A stretch of 33,901 nucleotides of DNA from positions 1 through 33,901 of the IMG/VR virus record IMGVR_UViG_3300009164_000197, one strand, 5' to 3'. How positions within the stretch are numbered: the stretch's first letter is position 1; every line of letters starts with the position of its first letter. The DNA is from a virus. Of the stretch, positions 16,033-25,026 are shown in pieces. Below the pieces are notes generated by a model. That model searched no databases and had not been told where the DNA came from. It was given only the letters and a program-made list of their open reading frames with translations. Both the position numbers and the translations under genes were made by a program.

Positions 16033-17988
16033 TTAATTACCTTTACCTTCTTGATGATAAATTAATTGAAGTTGTTTTTCTTGATTATTAATCTCTGAAT
16101 TTACAACATCGTATAATTCTTTTAATTCTTCGCTTTTTGGATAAAATACAATATTGGCAAGTATTTCTTTCTTTTTATCTTCTAAAATTTCAATACTCTC
16201 CTGTAATTTATTTTTTTCTATATTAATATTGTATAAATGCCTTTCTTCTCTACTAAGCATTTCTTTAACAATAGGAGTAATATCAAAATTTATATACTCA
16301 TTAACTAAACTTTGTGCAACTTTAGCACTGCTAACTTTAATAATTTCATTATGATTCATTGAGCTATTAACTCTATTAATAAAAATATTTTCATTTAATT
16401 TAGCAATATTTACAACTACATGTTTGTGATGTTTAGACACTAAAGATGTAAAAATATCAAGCTCTTTAACAGTATCAATTGATTCAGCCAAAAAAGAAAT
16501 TTTTTCAGCAACCTGATAAGAATTACTTGATGTAAGTGAGCTTTCTTGAAGTGCAGCCATAATAGCTTCAGGACTATTTTGTAAAAGAGGTGTATTTTCT
16601 ACATAAATTTTATTTTCTACTAGAGAAAGTGATTTTCTTTTTCCATGATATACAAAACCTTCATTGGTAATAGAAAACATAGACATTGCATCTAATGTTT
16701 TAAGAAATCTAATATTAGGTTTTTGATTTTCATTTATTTCTGAAATATTGTCCAGTGTAACTGCATAAAATTTACCAAAAAGAGATATAGTAATAGAACC
16801 GTCCTCATTTTCCTGAACAGGACTATATATATTTTGTACTACAGCAACGCTGCTATCTGTCATTTCATTTAAAGCATTTGCAATTTTGGATATAGCATTT
16901 TTTAACGGTATGGTCCATGAAAATTCTTTTAAAGTTAAATAGTTTTCTTTAATAAAATCTTCTCCTTCTTCTATCATTTTTTCTATTGCATCTATTGGTT
17001 TTGCATTAAATGCAGTATACTTATCAGTCTTCATATTTTGAAGTGATTCCATTAACATCATAGAAAAAGTATTTTCACTTTTTATTCTATCAAAATAGAG
17101 ACATAATTCTTTTACTGATTCTATCCATGCATGTTCATGAAGTTTTTGTCTGGCTATACAAACTGTTTCAAGTATATTTTTTCTACCTAATATAGAAATA
17201 ACTTGTTTTTTAAGATCAGTAATTTCATTATTTATATTAACTATGCTATTAGTTGCTTCATTAAGATATTCAGTTACAGTATTAATAGATTCAGTAATAG
17301 CATTAACTGTATTATTTTGTTGTAGTGCATTAGCATCTACATCAATATCAGTATCAGTATTTAGCAGCTGCAGTCCTAAGAGATTGAGTTTTTTATTTGC
17401 TTCGTCAATTGTTTTGATGATATTTTTTTTATCATCTAGAGAAGATGCCTGTTTTTTAAGAACATCTAATTCATTTTCAGCATTAGATTTATCTAAAGTT
17501 GCTTTATCTAAAGAATTAGATAGAGCATTAATAGATTCTAATATAGATTTAGCCTTTTTTATATCCAAAGATAATAGTGACTCATTTAATATTTCATTAA
17601 TTTTATTAATAGAAAATCCATATCTATTAAAATTAGCAGCATTAAGCTCTTCTATAAGATTTTTTGTTTCATGTATCTTACTCACAAGATTTTCAATTGA
17701 AAATTTCATATTTATTTTTTTGTTTTGTGCATTTTCTTCAACTCCTATAACCTGCAAGAAGGTTCTAGCTATATTACTATTTAATGTGTTTGGTATAGTT
17801 TCACTAATATGATTAATGCCATTTGCAGCTTTATCAGCGCTAATGCCCATTCCAATTAGAATACTATAAATTTGTGCATCTGTTTTTCCACTTTTTCTAA
17901 ATTCATCTATAAGAATACTTAGTGTATCTTTTTGAGAATTAGAATTTATTCCTGGAAATTGACCATTTAAATAAACTGGATATCCCAT
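16033..17988 (-). CDS. Unrecognised 651-residue coiled-coil structural protein
   Basis: I do not recognise a family. The N-terminal 60 residues include SILIDEFRKSGKTDAQIYSIL (short form: DEFRKSGKTDAQIYS), resembling a UBA/Toprim-like helical module, followed by long helical, Asn/Glu/Lys-rich stretches (about 95-290) and a further coiled coil near 590-650. The middle (about 400-470) is beta-rich with ITISLFGKFYAVTLDN. Several hydrophobic-Asn-Glu sequences followed by small residues (ILNE|S, YLNE|A, ITNE|G, LNE|N) recall the prohead-protease sites elsewhere in this window. It lies between gp15-like and gp55-like genes and has a TATAAATA motif about 45 bases upstream, so a late virion protein is likely. 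Confidence 0.65.
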   Translation of the reverse strand: MGYPVYLNGQFPGINSNSQKDTLSILIDEFRKSGKTDAQIYSILIGMGISADKAANGINHISETIPNTLNSNIARTFLQVIGVEENAQNKKINMKFSIENLVSKIHETKNLIEELNAANFNRYGFSINKINEILNESLLSLDIKKAKSILESINALSNSLDKATLDKSNAENELDVLKKQASSLDDKKNIIKTIDEANKKLNLLGLQLLNTDTDIDVDANALQQNNTVNAITESINTVTEYLNEATNSIVNINNEITDLKKQVISILGRKNILETVCIARQKLHEHAWIESVKELCLYFDRIKSENTFSMMLMESLQNMKTDKYTAFNAKPIDAIEKMIEEGEDFIKENYLTLKEFSWTIPLKNAISKIANALNEMTDSSVAVVQNIYSPVQENEDGSITISLFGKFYAVTLDNISEINENQKPNIRFLKTLDAMSMFSITNEGFVYHGKRKSLSLVENKIYVENTPLLQNSPEAIMAALQESSLTSSNSYQVAEKISFLAESIDTVKELDIFTSLVSKHHKHVVVNIAKLNENIFINRVNSSMNHNEIIKVSSAKVAQSLVNEYINFDITPIVKEMLSREERHLYNINIEKNKLQESIEILEDKKKEILANIVFYPKSEELKELYDVVNSEINNQEKQLQLIYHQEGKGN

Positions 17989-18032
17989 TTTTTAACTATT
18001 TTTAAATTTATATATCTTATTTTTAAAGATTA

Positions 18033-18040
18033 TATTTATA
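18033..18040 (-). promoter_or_regulatory. T4-type late promoter motif TATAAATA
   Basis: An exact TATAAATA on the minus strand, overlapping the stop of the gp15-like gene and about 45 bases before the ATG of the 651-residue gene. This spacing leaves a short leader, as in T4 late genes. It fits use by the gp55-like sigma factor encoded downstream. Confidence 0.5.
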
Positions 18041-18980
18041 TATCACTATTTCTATATTTTTTACTAATTAAAGATTCTGTATTACTTATATCATTGGATG
18101 TTATAATAGTTTCAGAATAAATAGGCCCTGTTGGTGAAATGCCATCAGTGTCTGATAAATTATTATAGTCAGTATTACTTTCTATAGAACTATATGGTGC
18201 TTTTCTATAATCATCTATAGTACTTATAATACTTTCCATCACATTTCCAAAATAAATGCCATCGCCATAATAAAGACCAACTCCTGCTAATTTTGAATTG
18301 TTGGAACTTTCAACTACCTTCATAGGTATTTCTGCCAATTGAAGGCCGCCTTCAAATATATAAAAAAAGCTTCTGACTTCAAGAGTAAATGATATTTTAT
18401 ATTCTTTTCTATCATTAAAAGTGTATTCAAAAAGCTGTTCTTTATCAAAATCAGGTGGAAGTTGAAAAGTAGATTGAGCTTGAAAACCTCCATAATCTAC
18501 ATAAAAAATATTATTTTTATATAGCGAACTAATTAAAGCTTCACTTGCTTTAAAAAGTTCAATAGTATTAGATACTATTACAGTAGTAGTAAAATTAAAA
18601 ATAACTGGAATCGCCTGAGTTAATAATGCAAATGTTTTTAACTGTCCTTGATATGGTCTTATAATCTGAGTTCTAACAAATTTATTAATTAAAGATTCAG
18701 AATCTATAGCTAAAGAATCAAGTTGAACTATACCTCTTGGTATCTTTTCATAATCACCTATAGCTTTGCCTTCTTCTAAATTATCAAACAAGAAATTATC
18801 AAGAAGAAATCTTTCTTGGCCTGTTACTGAATAATAGAATGGAACGTTGATTTTTATTTTTGAATCTTCATCTATTACATTATACCAATACACTCTATCA
18901 GATAATTCCTGCAAAAATGCTACAATAATATGTCTAGAGTAAGATAAATCTTTATTATATTCTGCATTATAAATTGACAC
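18036..18980 (-). CDS. 15: Tail sheath stabiliser gp15-like protein
   Basis: The 314-residue product shows INVPFYYSVTGQERFLLDNF near 45, IPRGIVQLDSLAIDSESLINK near 85, PVIFNFTTTVIVSNTIELFKASEAL near 125, and KISFTLEVRSFFYIFE near 205 (given here as partial strings). The order and spacing resemble T4 gp15: an IxVPxxY strand, a LPR/IPRG strand, then a strand followed by a helix carrying 'F...QI...' and a late 'W/F-x-LTFEV' strand. gp15 caps the tail and holds the contracted sheath. The start is a GTG at 18978-18980; no ATG is available near it. The last 60 residues are Ser/Asn/Asp-rich and look disordered. Assignment is by pattern and late context, not by exact motif. Confidence 0.55.
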   Translation of the reverse strand: MSIYNAEYNKDLSYSRHIIVAFLQELSDRVYWYNVIDEDSKIKINVPFYYSVTGQERFLLDNFLFDNLEEGKAIGDYEKIPRGIVQLDSLAIDSESLINKFVRTQIIRPYQGQLKTFALLTQAIPVIFNFTTTVIVSNTIELFKASEALISSLYKNNIFYVDYGGFQAQSTFQLPPDFDKEQLFEYTFNDRKEYKISFTLEVRSFFYIFEGGLQLAEIPMKVVESSNNSKLAGVGLYYGDGIYFGNVMESIISTIDDYRKAPYSSIESNTDYNNLSDTDGISPTGPIYSETIITSNDISNTESLISKKYRNSDI

Positions 18981-19013
18981 CTTTTATTTTTATTTTATAT
19001 ATCTAAATTTAAT

Positions 19014-20681
19014 TTAATGTATATATTCTATTGATAATTCACTAAATCCTGAATCTTTTGTTATTTCTATTTTTTTATCAAAAAGTTCATTAGGCAAAAC
19101 TGTATGATTAATTACGAATGCATTCATTTTTATTTCTTTGATTGCGCGATGTAAAATTTCTAAAATATGATAAACACCGTCACTGTCAATGGAACTAAAA
19201 ATTTCATCAAGAAAAAGAACATTTAGCGTAGGGAATCTAATTTTCATCATTTTAATTAAGGCTATAATAATTGAAAAATCTACCTTCTTTCTTTCGCCTG
19301 TACTTAATGTTCTTGGATTTATTTCTTCTCCTAAATGAGTGATGACTGATTCAAATTTGTTGTTAAATGCAATATTAAAATGAAGTCCTAATTGTTTAGA
19401 CATTTGTAAAATATTAGCATTTAATGATGGTATAATCATTTTCATAGCTATATTTTTAACGCCGTCTTCGCCTAACATATTTTCTAATATAGAAATATAT
19501 TGTTCATCTGCTATAACATCATTCTTTTTAATATTTTTTTCTTTTTCTTTTTCTTTAAATTCTTCTACCAGTGACTGAAATTCTTTATATTCACCTTTAT
19601 CCATTTTTTTAGTAAGTTCAATTAATTCATTTTTAAAATTTTGAATTTTTACTAATAGCTGAGTAATTTTAGTACCAACTTGATTTTCTTTAATTCTAAT
19701 TGATTTAATTTCATTTTCAACTAAATTTACTTTACTGTGAATATCTTTAAGTATTTTTTCATTATTATTTTTTTCTTCTTCTATTTGATATTTTAAATCT
19801 TGATGAAAACTGGAACTTAAGTCAGCGTGACATGTTGGACATTTTTCTTTTTTAAATAGCTCCAATTCTTTTTCTAATTTTTTTTTATTGGATTCTCTAT
19901 TTATTAAATTTCTTCTATCTTCTCTTAGACTAGATTCTTTTTCTAATTGTTGTTTTTTTATCGATTCTTTTGCGCTTTCTAATTTTTTCTTGCTTTCAGA
20001 TAATTCCTGTAATGCATTTTTTAAATTTTCTACTTTTTCTAAATTTTGTTCTTTAGCATTTTTTTCTAAAAAATCTAATTTTTTCTGAGTTGATATAATA
20101 GACTCTGAGATAGTTCCTAATTCATCTTCAATTGATTTAATATTTGATTTAATTTCTCTTTTATCTTTTTTAACAATGTCAAGCATCTGATTAATAATTG
20201 AAAATCCAAATATTTTATCTACTATCATTTTTTTATCACTCGGTGACATTGTTAAAAATGATTTAAAATCATTTATAGAGAGAATGATAAGATTTTTAAA
20301 TACATTTGCACTAATACCAAAAAGTTCTTCTTCTAGATAGTCTTGTACATTATTTTTTCCAGCTTGATCAAAATCAACACCATCTATTTTAACTTTAAAT
20401 ATAGATGGAGATATACCTCTTTCTATTTCAACTTTTTTATTTTTAGCTTCTAAATAAATTTTACCCCATAATTCTTTATTAATTCTATTAGGTAAATCAG
20501 AATTAGTAAAACCATCAACTTTACCATAACATAAAAATTTAATAATATTTGCTAATGTCGATTTACCATTACCATTATTACCTGTAATTAAATGAAGACA
20601 GCCTTCAGATTCCATATCTATTGACTGAATTCTATTTCCATACGATGCAAAATTACGAAATTCTACTCTAGATATTTTCAT
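19014..20681 (-). CDS. 46: Recombination nuclease subunit gp46 (Rad50/SbcC-like ATPase)
   Basis: The 555-residue protein is the SMC-like ATPase partner of gp47, which resects DNA ends for recombination-dependent replication. Walker A GNNGNGKST is at 34-42, the zinc-hook CPTC at 281-284 in the middle of two coiled-coil arms (about 170-390), the ABC signature LSTGERKK at 459-466, and Walker B VLFLDEIFSSID at about 488-499. All elements expected of the family are present and the length equals that of T4 gp46 (560). The start overlaps the end of gp47 by 14 bases, so the two subunits are translated together. Confidence 0.95.
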   Translation of the reverse strand: MKISRVEFRNFASYGNRIQSIDMESEGCLHLITGNNGNGKSTLANIIKFLCYGKVDGFTNSDLPNRINKELWGKIYLEAKNKKVEIERGISPSIFKVKIDGVDFDQAGKNNVQDYLEEELFGISANVFKNLIILSINDFKSFLTMSPSDKKMIVDKIFGFSIINQMLDIVKKDKREIKSNIKSIEDELGTISESIISTQKKLDFLEKNAKEQNLEKVENLKNALQELSESKKKLESAKESIKKQQLEKESSLREDRRNLINRESNKKKLEKELELFKKEKCPTCHADLSSSFHQDLKYQIEEEKNNNEKILKDIHSKVNLVENEIKSIRIKENQVGTKITQLLVKIQNFKNELIELTKKMDKGEYKEFQSLVEEFKEKEKEKNIKKNDVIADEQYISILENMLGEDGVKNIAMKMIIPSLNANILQMSKQLGLHFNIAFNNKFESVITHLGEEINPRTLSTGERKKVDFSIIIALIKMMKIRFPTLNVLFLDEIFSSIDSDGVYHILEILHRAIKEIKMNAFVINHTVLPNELFDKKIEITKDSGFSELSIEYIH

Positions 20682-21744
20682 TCTTATTTACTTTTTGATA
20701 TAGTGAGTCAATTGATTTAATCAGTTTTTGTTTAATTTTTTTATCATAATTAGAAGACTCTATAAACCTTAAAGAAATATTCATAATATCATAATCATTG
20801 TTTTCTTCTTCGAGAATAGATATATTTTCATCTTTTTCAAATATCTCCATTTGGATACTTCTAGCTGAGCCTTCTAAGAGATTTAATAATAAACTCATAT
20901 TATAATCTGAAAAATTATTTCTATCAACTTTAATATCTACAAAATTATTATTAAATTCATTTTTTAATTCTTCAATAGTTTTATCATAAAGATTTTCAAT
21001 ATTAAATTTTAAAAATCTAGGAGAATGCTTATTTTCAAAAAAAGTTTCTACCATAGTATCAGGTTCTAAAGTCCAGATACCTTTAGGATTATTTCTATCC
21101 GATCTATTCATTTGAAAAATATTACCAACAAAAGTAACATTTTTATTTTTTTGAGAATAATGAATATGTCCTGAATACATACCTTTATATCCATTATAAA
21201 TTTGAGAACTATTACCACCTTCATGTATAACATGAGGATTTGAATTAACTCTGATACCACTTACTTCTGAATGACAAAATACATAGTCTATGTTAGAATA
21301 CAGAGCTAAAGTTTCTTTTTCATGAATCTTATCTCTTCTCCAAGGCATAAGAAGACATCTGCTATTTTTAAATTCATGTATTTCAGGTTCTTTATAAATG
21401 GTAACACCTTGTATATTTTTTAATATATCAACTGAAGAAATTTCATTAGAATTTTTTTTATAGATGTCATGGTTACCAACTATTATATAAACTGGTATTT
21501 TTTTAGCTATTTTTTCAAATAAATCTATAGCGTAACTGGCTATCATTAGATTTAAATTTTGTCTATTATCAAAGACATCACCTAAACAATAAAAAACATC
21601 ACCTTTTTTCATATTTTGATCTAGCCAAGGTATAAAAAAATTATCAAAATAGTCTTTAGCTATTTCAAACCATTCTAAATTGTTAGATCTAACCCCGAAA
21701 TGCCAATCAGAGGTCATTATAATTCTGGTTGCTTGTATTTTCAT
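20668..21744 (-). CDS. 47: Recombination nuclease subunit gp47 (Mre11/SbcD-like)
   Basis: The 358-residue metallophosphoesterase forms the nuclease with gp46. The five phosphoesterase motifs are visible: SDWHFG at 12-17, GDVFDNRQ at 54-61, VGNHDIY near 93, FCHSEVSG near 165, and YSGHIHYSQ near 200. Length is close to T4 gp47 (339). The C-terminal portion after about residue 260 is helical and charged, as expected for the Rad50-binding end. Its ATG overlaps the stop of the upstream A1-like metallophosphoesterase gene by 4 bases (ATGA). Confidence 0.95.
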   Translation of the reverse strand: MKIQATRIIMTSDWHFGVRSNNLEWFEIAKDYFDNFFIPWLDQNMKKGDVFYCLGDVFDNRQNLNLMIASYAIDLFEKIAKKIPVYIIVGNHDIYKKNSNEISSVDILKNIQGVTIYKEPEIHEFKNSRCLLMPWRRDKIHEKETLALYSNIDYVFCHSEVSGIRVNSNPHVIHEGGNSSQIYNGYKGMYSGHIHYSQKNKNVTFVGNIFQMNRSDRNNPKGIWTLEPDTMVETFFENKHSPRFLKFNIENLYDKTIEELKNEFNNNFVDIKVDRNNFSDYNMSLLLNLLEGSARSIQMEIFEKDENISILEEENNDYDIMNISLRFIESSNYDKKIKQKLIKSIDSLYQKVNKNENI

Positions 21745-23309
21745 TTAAAAGTTGTAAAATGTCCATTTAAAAAATTAATATGTTGCGCTTTGCCATCAGT
21801 ATGTATAATAACATGAGAATGTAACCATGAACTAGGTCCTTGATTATAATTTACCCTAAGCTTGGTTGAAGTACCTACTGATAAAGCTCCATCTTTTCTT
21901 TCTGGTGAGTGATAGTGACCTACTATAATTTTAGTATTTAATTTTCTAAACTGCAAAAGAGAACCTCTAGAACCATTAGAACCTATATCGCCATGTTGTG
22001 CAACTTCCCAGCCATTTATGATTAAACTATCATTTCTATTTAACGTCTTCATCTTAGGATATTTTCCCCTAATTAAAAATGGAATAATGCCATTCGGTGC
22101 TGCATTTTTAAGAAGAAGCCAACTATATTCCATATACTCTATGGAATTTTTCATTGTATTTGCTTTTCTCCAATCAGTATTTTTTAACCATCTATCTAAA
22201 AAATCATCATGATTGCTTCTTACGATTGAAACATTATAATCTTTAAAAGCTTCCAATCCATTTAACATTACTTCTATTTCATCTTTAAGCGAATTAGTTC
22301 CATCATTTTCTTTTTTAAATTGTATAAAAGGGTCGTTAAGCTCATGATGATTAATAGAAAAACCATCAAATACATCATGTAGAATTACATTCTCAGGATT
22401 GAGTTTTTTAATTAGTTTTAATGTTTCATTTATGACATGTTCATCATGTTGACCGTAATGAATATCTCCTAAAACTATGCCTGAAATTTTATTAATTTTA
22501 TTAATTTTACTTTCCTTAGCAATAGTATCATATTTAACATGATAATATAAATCATGAAAATCTCCATTATCATCTGCTGTAACTTGACGAGAAAAAAATA
22601 CTTCATCATCTTTAATTTCTACTATAACAAACCCTAATGTATGATGAAATTCACCTTTCTTGCCGGCTTTAGAATCTGTATAATTTTTTCTAGTACATGC
22701 GCCGGTAGTCATCATCATTTTAGGAACACAATCATGTAAAACTGGGATCATTTCTAAATGTACTTTAGGAGAACCAAAAATACATGAATTAATTCCGGTT
22801 ATACCTTGCAAACCTGTCATTGGATTTACCGCAGTTGGTTGAATTTTAACATCTGACATTATCCACATATATTTATGAATTTTATGTCGATTGGCATCTA
22901 AATAAGAAGTTATTCTGCTAGACCATATTTCTTCAGAGTCTGTAAAAATAGATGTAGGATTTTTATATCTTCCAGCAATAACATGAATACTTGCATTTAT
23001 ACTAAGTGCGTATGCCTCAATATTAGAAATAAAAGCATCATGTACTGGTGTATTGTTTTGCGCCCATGTTATAATGAATTTATTTTTTTTCTTATCAAAT
23101 TTTCTATTACGAGCTTCTTTATACTGTAAAGAGTCACACTCAACTTTTTCTTGTATGCCTAATTTAGACATCCAAGTATGTACAGTTCTTTTAGATTTAT
23201 CTATAAAAGCACTTATTGCATTCATCCTATCATCATAGGATTTTTCTTTATCATAGTATATGTAAGCTATTTTTTGAATATCTTCTTCAGTTAATTCTTT
23301 AAATTTCAT
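21741..23309 (-). CDS. A1-like protein: HTH plus metallophosphoesterase
   Basis: The 522-residue protein begins with a helix-turn-helix-like region (DKSKRTVHTWMSKLGI near 37-52). It then has a conserved domain with ITWAQNNTPVHDAF (80-93), DVKIQPTAVNP (153-163) and NYTDSKAGKKGEFHHT (209-224), and a calcineurin-type phosphoesterase domain with GDIHYGQHD (281-289), HDVFDG (311-316), SNHDD (365-369) and a later GHYHSPE. The middle domain and order recall the A1 protein of T5-like phages, which is needed for second-step DNA transfer and host DNA breakdown. That link is from memory of the motif pattern. It lies directly before gp47/gp46 with a 4-base overlap, so a role in DNA breakdown or processing fits. 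Two phosphoesterases side by side is unusual. Confidence 0.65.
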   Translation of the reverse strand: MKFKELTEEDIQKIAYIYYDKEKSYDDRMNAISAFIDKSKRTVHTWMSKLGIQEKVECDSLQYKEARNRKFDKKKNKFIITWAQNNTPVHDAFISNIEAYALSINASIHVIAGRYKNPTSIFTDSEEIWSSRITSYLDANRHKIHKYMWIMSDVKIQPTAVNPMTGLQGITGINSCIFGSPKVHLEMIPVLHDCVPKMMMTTGACTRKNYTDSKAGKKGEFHHTLGFVIVEIKDDEVFFSRQVTADDNGDFHDLYYHVKYDTIAKESKINKINKISGIVLGDIHYGQHDEHVINETLKLIKKLNPENVILHDVFDGFSINHHELNDPFIQFKKENDGTNSLKDEIEVMLNGLEAFKDYNVSIVRSNHDDFLDRWLKNTDWRKANTMKNSIEYMEYSWLLLKNAAPNGIIPFLIRGKYPKMKTLNRNDSLIINGWEVAQHGDIGSNGSRGSLLQFRKLNTKIIVGHYHSPERKDGALSVGTSTKLRVNYNQGPSSWLHSHVIIHTDGKAQHINFLNGHFTTFK

Positions 23310-23773
23310 TAGAATAATTTTTTAATATTTTTCTTTTCTAAAACGTTAGTAATTTTATCAAGTTCATTAATTAATTCATTTTTATAAACATTCGATAAAG
23401 ATGAATAAAATTTATTAGAAGTAATATCAAAATAATCAGTAAGATGAGAAAAAATATCTATTTTTCTAATATTTAATATATTAGATGAAATATATTCATA
23501 TACTTCATTAATTTCAAATTTATTTAATTTTCTGTATTTTATTTTATCTCCACTTAAATGTTTAGTAGAAAATCTTGAGTTTTCTATTAGATCATGTATC
23601 TGTTTAAAAACAATTACATCCTGCAATGTTTCTTCAAGATTCTCGTATGAATGAAAAGTACTATCAACTACAAAATTAGCTTTATTTTGTTGTTCATAAT
23701 CTACATCACCATACGTGTTATCAAAAATCTTATCAATTTTTAAAAGATTTTCATTTATTTTTTTTTCTATCAT
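23309..23773 (-). CDS. Unrecognised 154-residue helical protein
   Basis: I see no known family. The sequence is acidic to neutral, almost wholly helical, with LEETLQDVIVFKQIHDLIEN near 47 and a Lys-rich C-terminus (VLEKKNIKKLF). The ATG follows a 131-base non-coding gap that may hold a structured RNA, so this gene appears to be first in a transcript continuing through the A1-like gene, gp47 and gp46 (its stop overlaps the next start as TAATG). A recombination or replication accessory role is suggested only by its neighbours. Confidence 0.6.
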   Translation of the reverse strand: MIEKKINENLLKIDKIFDNTYGDVDYEQQNKANFVVDSTFHSYENLEETLQDVIVFKQIHDLIENSRFSTKHLSGDKIKYRKLNKFEINEVYEYISSNILNIRKIDIFSHLTDYFDITSNKFYSSLSNVYKNELINELDKITNVLEKKNIKKLF

Positions 23774-23811
23774 AAATGTATCATAATTTTTAAAAAATGG
23801 TCTTATTCTAA

Positions 23812-23894
23812 TACCCCTTTATTTCAGACCTAACCTGCTTATCTTACAATAATTAATAATTATTGCTAATACGAGTTTTACAAGGGTACAGGTT
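23812..23894 (-). other. Possible structured leader RNA (hairpin and pseudoknot-like pairings)
   Basis: In the gap between the helicase stop and the next start, the minus-strand RNA could form an 8-bp hairpin with a 3-nt loop (23847-23854 with 23858-23865). AACCUG (23889-23894) can pair with CAGGUU (23832-23837), and UACCCUU (23882-23888) with AAGGGGUA (23812-23819, one G-U pair). The two long-range pairings cross, as in a pseudoknot, but with no bases between the two 5' strands, so at least one pair would have to open. I do not recognise a known riboswitch or ribozyme. Confidence 0.3.
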
Positions 23895-23904
23895 TTTACT
23901 CTTT

Positions 23905-25026
23905 CTAATTTGAAATTAAATCAGAAGTTTCAGAAAGCTTCATGTGATTATAGTCTATAGTAAATCTACATTTAGTACCTTTGCCTTCTCCATCTCTTAT
24001 CTTTAATACTTTTAGCCAATATTCTCTAGCCGAGTGCATCATTTGATCTTGTATAATTGCATACATAGTATCTGCAGTATGTGCAAGCCCTGCGGACTCT
24101 GCAATACTTTGCATTGTTACTTCAGATGAATCCCATGCACCTCTATTAAGCTGCGTTGCTGTAACTATTAGCCAATTATTTCTAACAGCCATTGCTCGAA
24201 GATCTTCTGCTATTTGTTTTATTTTCATATAAGTTTGATCACTGTTAGGATTTCTATAATTTGATAAAATATTAATATAATCAATTATTACAGCTTTTAA
24301 TTTAAATCCCTGTTTTTCTTCTAAACTTCTTAGAAAATTTTCTATTTCTATAACAGTAACTTGACTAGTTGGAAATTCTTTTACAAATAATTTACCAGGT
24401 GGCATTAAACCATTTGATATTCTATCCATTCTTCTTTTCATAAAATCTCTATCAACACTCTTTTGTTGATAATCCATCATCGAAATACCAAGAAGGTTGC
24501 AGCCTATTCTTTTTAAAACCTTAACTGCTGACATTTCAGCAGTTACATATACTGTATTATATCCCATTCTAACGAAATTAGCTGCATCATTAGCCATCCA
24601 AATAGAATTATGAGATAATATACCATTACTAAAGAAAAGATGATTAGAGCCTTCATCTAATTCAATATCAAACATTTCTTCATATTCACCGGTATTTATT
24701 ACTTCTCTTACAATTTCAACTCCGCTTTCAGTAATTATACCATCAGGCCTAGAGTCTTTATTAAGATCTTTTGCAAAAATATGGTCCCATTCAGAATCAA
24801 TTAAAATATGGTCATCTGCACATTCTATTTCATAGTTTTCTGTTATAATCTTATATTTTAAATATGGAATGGTTTTGCCTATTTTTTTAATACTAATCCA
24901 TCCATTCTGGGTCCAGACTTCATAATCTGAAACATCATAAGTTTCGGTAAATTTTCTTTCTACTTGAGAAGAGAGATCATTATTCATTTCTTCTATGAAA
25001 TCTGTTATTTGTTCTAGTGTTATCAT
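23905..25026 (-). CDS. 41: Split-intein C half plus C-terminal part of replicative helicase gp41
   Basis: Residues 1-140 are the C-terminal piece of a split intein: block B-like IECADDHILID (His 73), block F-like MFDIELDEGSNHLFF, and block G ILSHN ending at Asn 140. Residue 141 (Ser) is the +1 extein residue, followed by IWMANDAANFVRMGYNTVYVTAEM of the DnaB/gp41 helicase (written here as IWMANDAANF and YVTAEM). The helicase continues with Walker B VIIDYINIL near 247, VTATQLNRG near 288 and the arginine region near 340-355. Trans-splicing with the product at 26126-26824 would rebuild a 431-residue helicase with a correct Walker A (GEQNVGK joined to S). The start codon overlaps the stop of the endonuclease gene (TAATG). 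Confidence 0.88.
   Translation of the reverse strand: MITLEQITDFIEEMNNDLSSQVERKFTETYDVSDYEVWTQNGWISIKKIGKTIPYLKYKIITENYEIECADDHILIDSEWDHIFAKDLNKDSRPDGIITESGVEIVREVINTGEYEEMFDIELDEGSNHLFFSNGILSHNSIWMANDAANFVRMGYNTVYVTAEMSAVKVLKRIGCNLLGISMMDYQQKSVDRDFMKRRMDRISNGLMPPGKLFVKEFPTSQVTVIEIENFLRSLEEKQGFKLKAVIIDYINILSNYRNPNSDQTYMKIKQIAEDLRAMAVRNNWLIVTATQLNRGAWDSSEVTMQSIAESAGLAHTADTMYAIIQDQMMHSAREYWLKVLKIRDGEGKGTKCRFTIDYNHMKLSETSDLISN
24607..25026 (-). mobile_element. C-terminal fragment of the atypically split gp41 intein (140 residues)
   Basis: This part encodes blocks B, F and G of the intein and ends HN|S. It also contains DYEVWTQNGWISIKKIG, the strand region that normally lies between blocks A and B. 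The break is therefore close to the intein N-terminus, unlike the better-known gp41 split inteins, whose C parts are about 35-45 residues. Confidence 0.85.

Noticed and set aside
17243-17812. A 189-residue plus-strand open frame inside the 651-residue gene, and other plus-strand frames such as 6125-6526, 8824-9198 and 15393-15662.
   Set aside because: They are mirror frames of real minus-strand genes, rich in Leu/Ser/Ile/Phe as expected of antisense of Lys/Asn/Glu codons, with no recognisable motifs.
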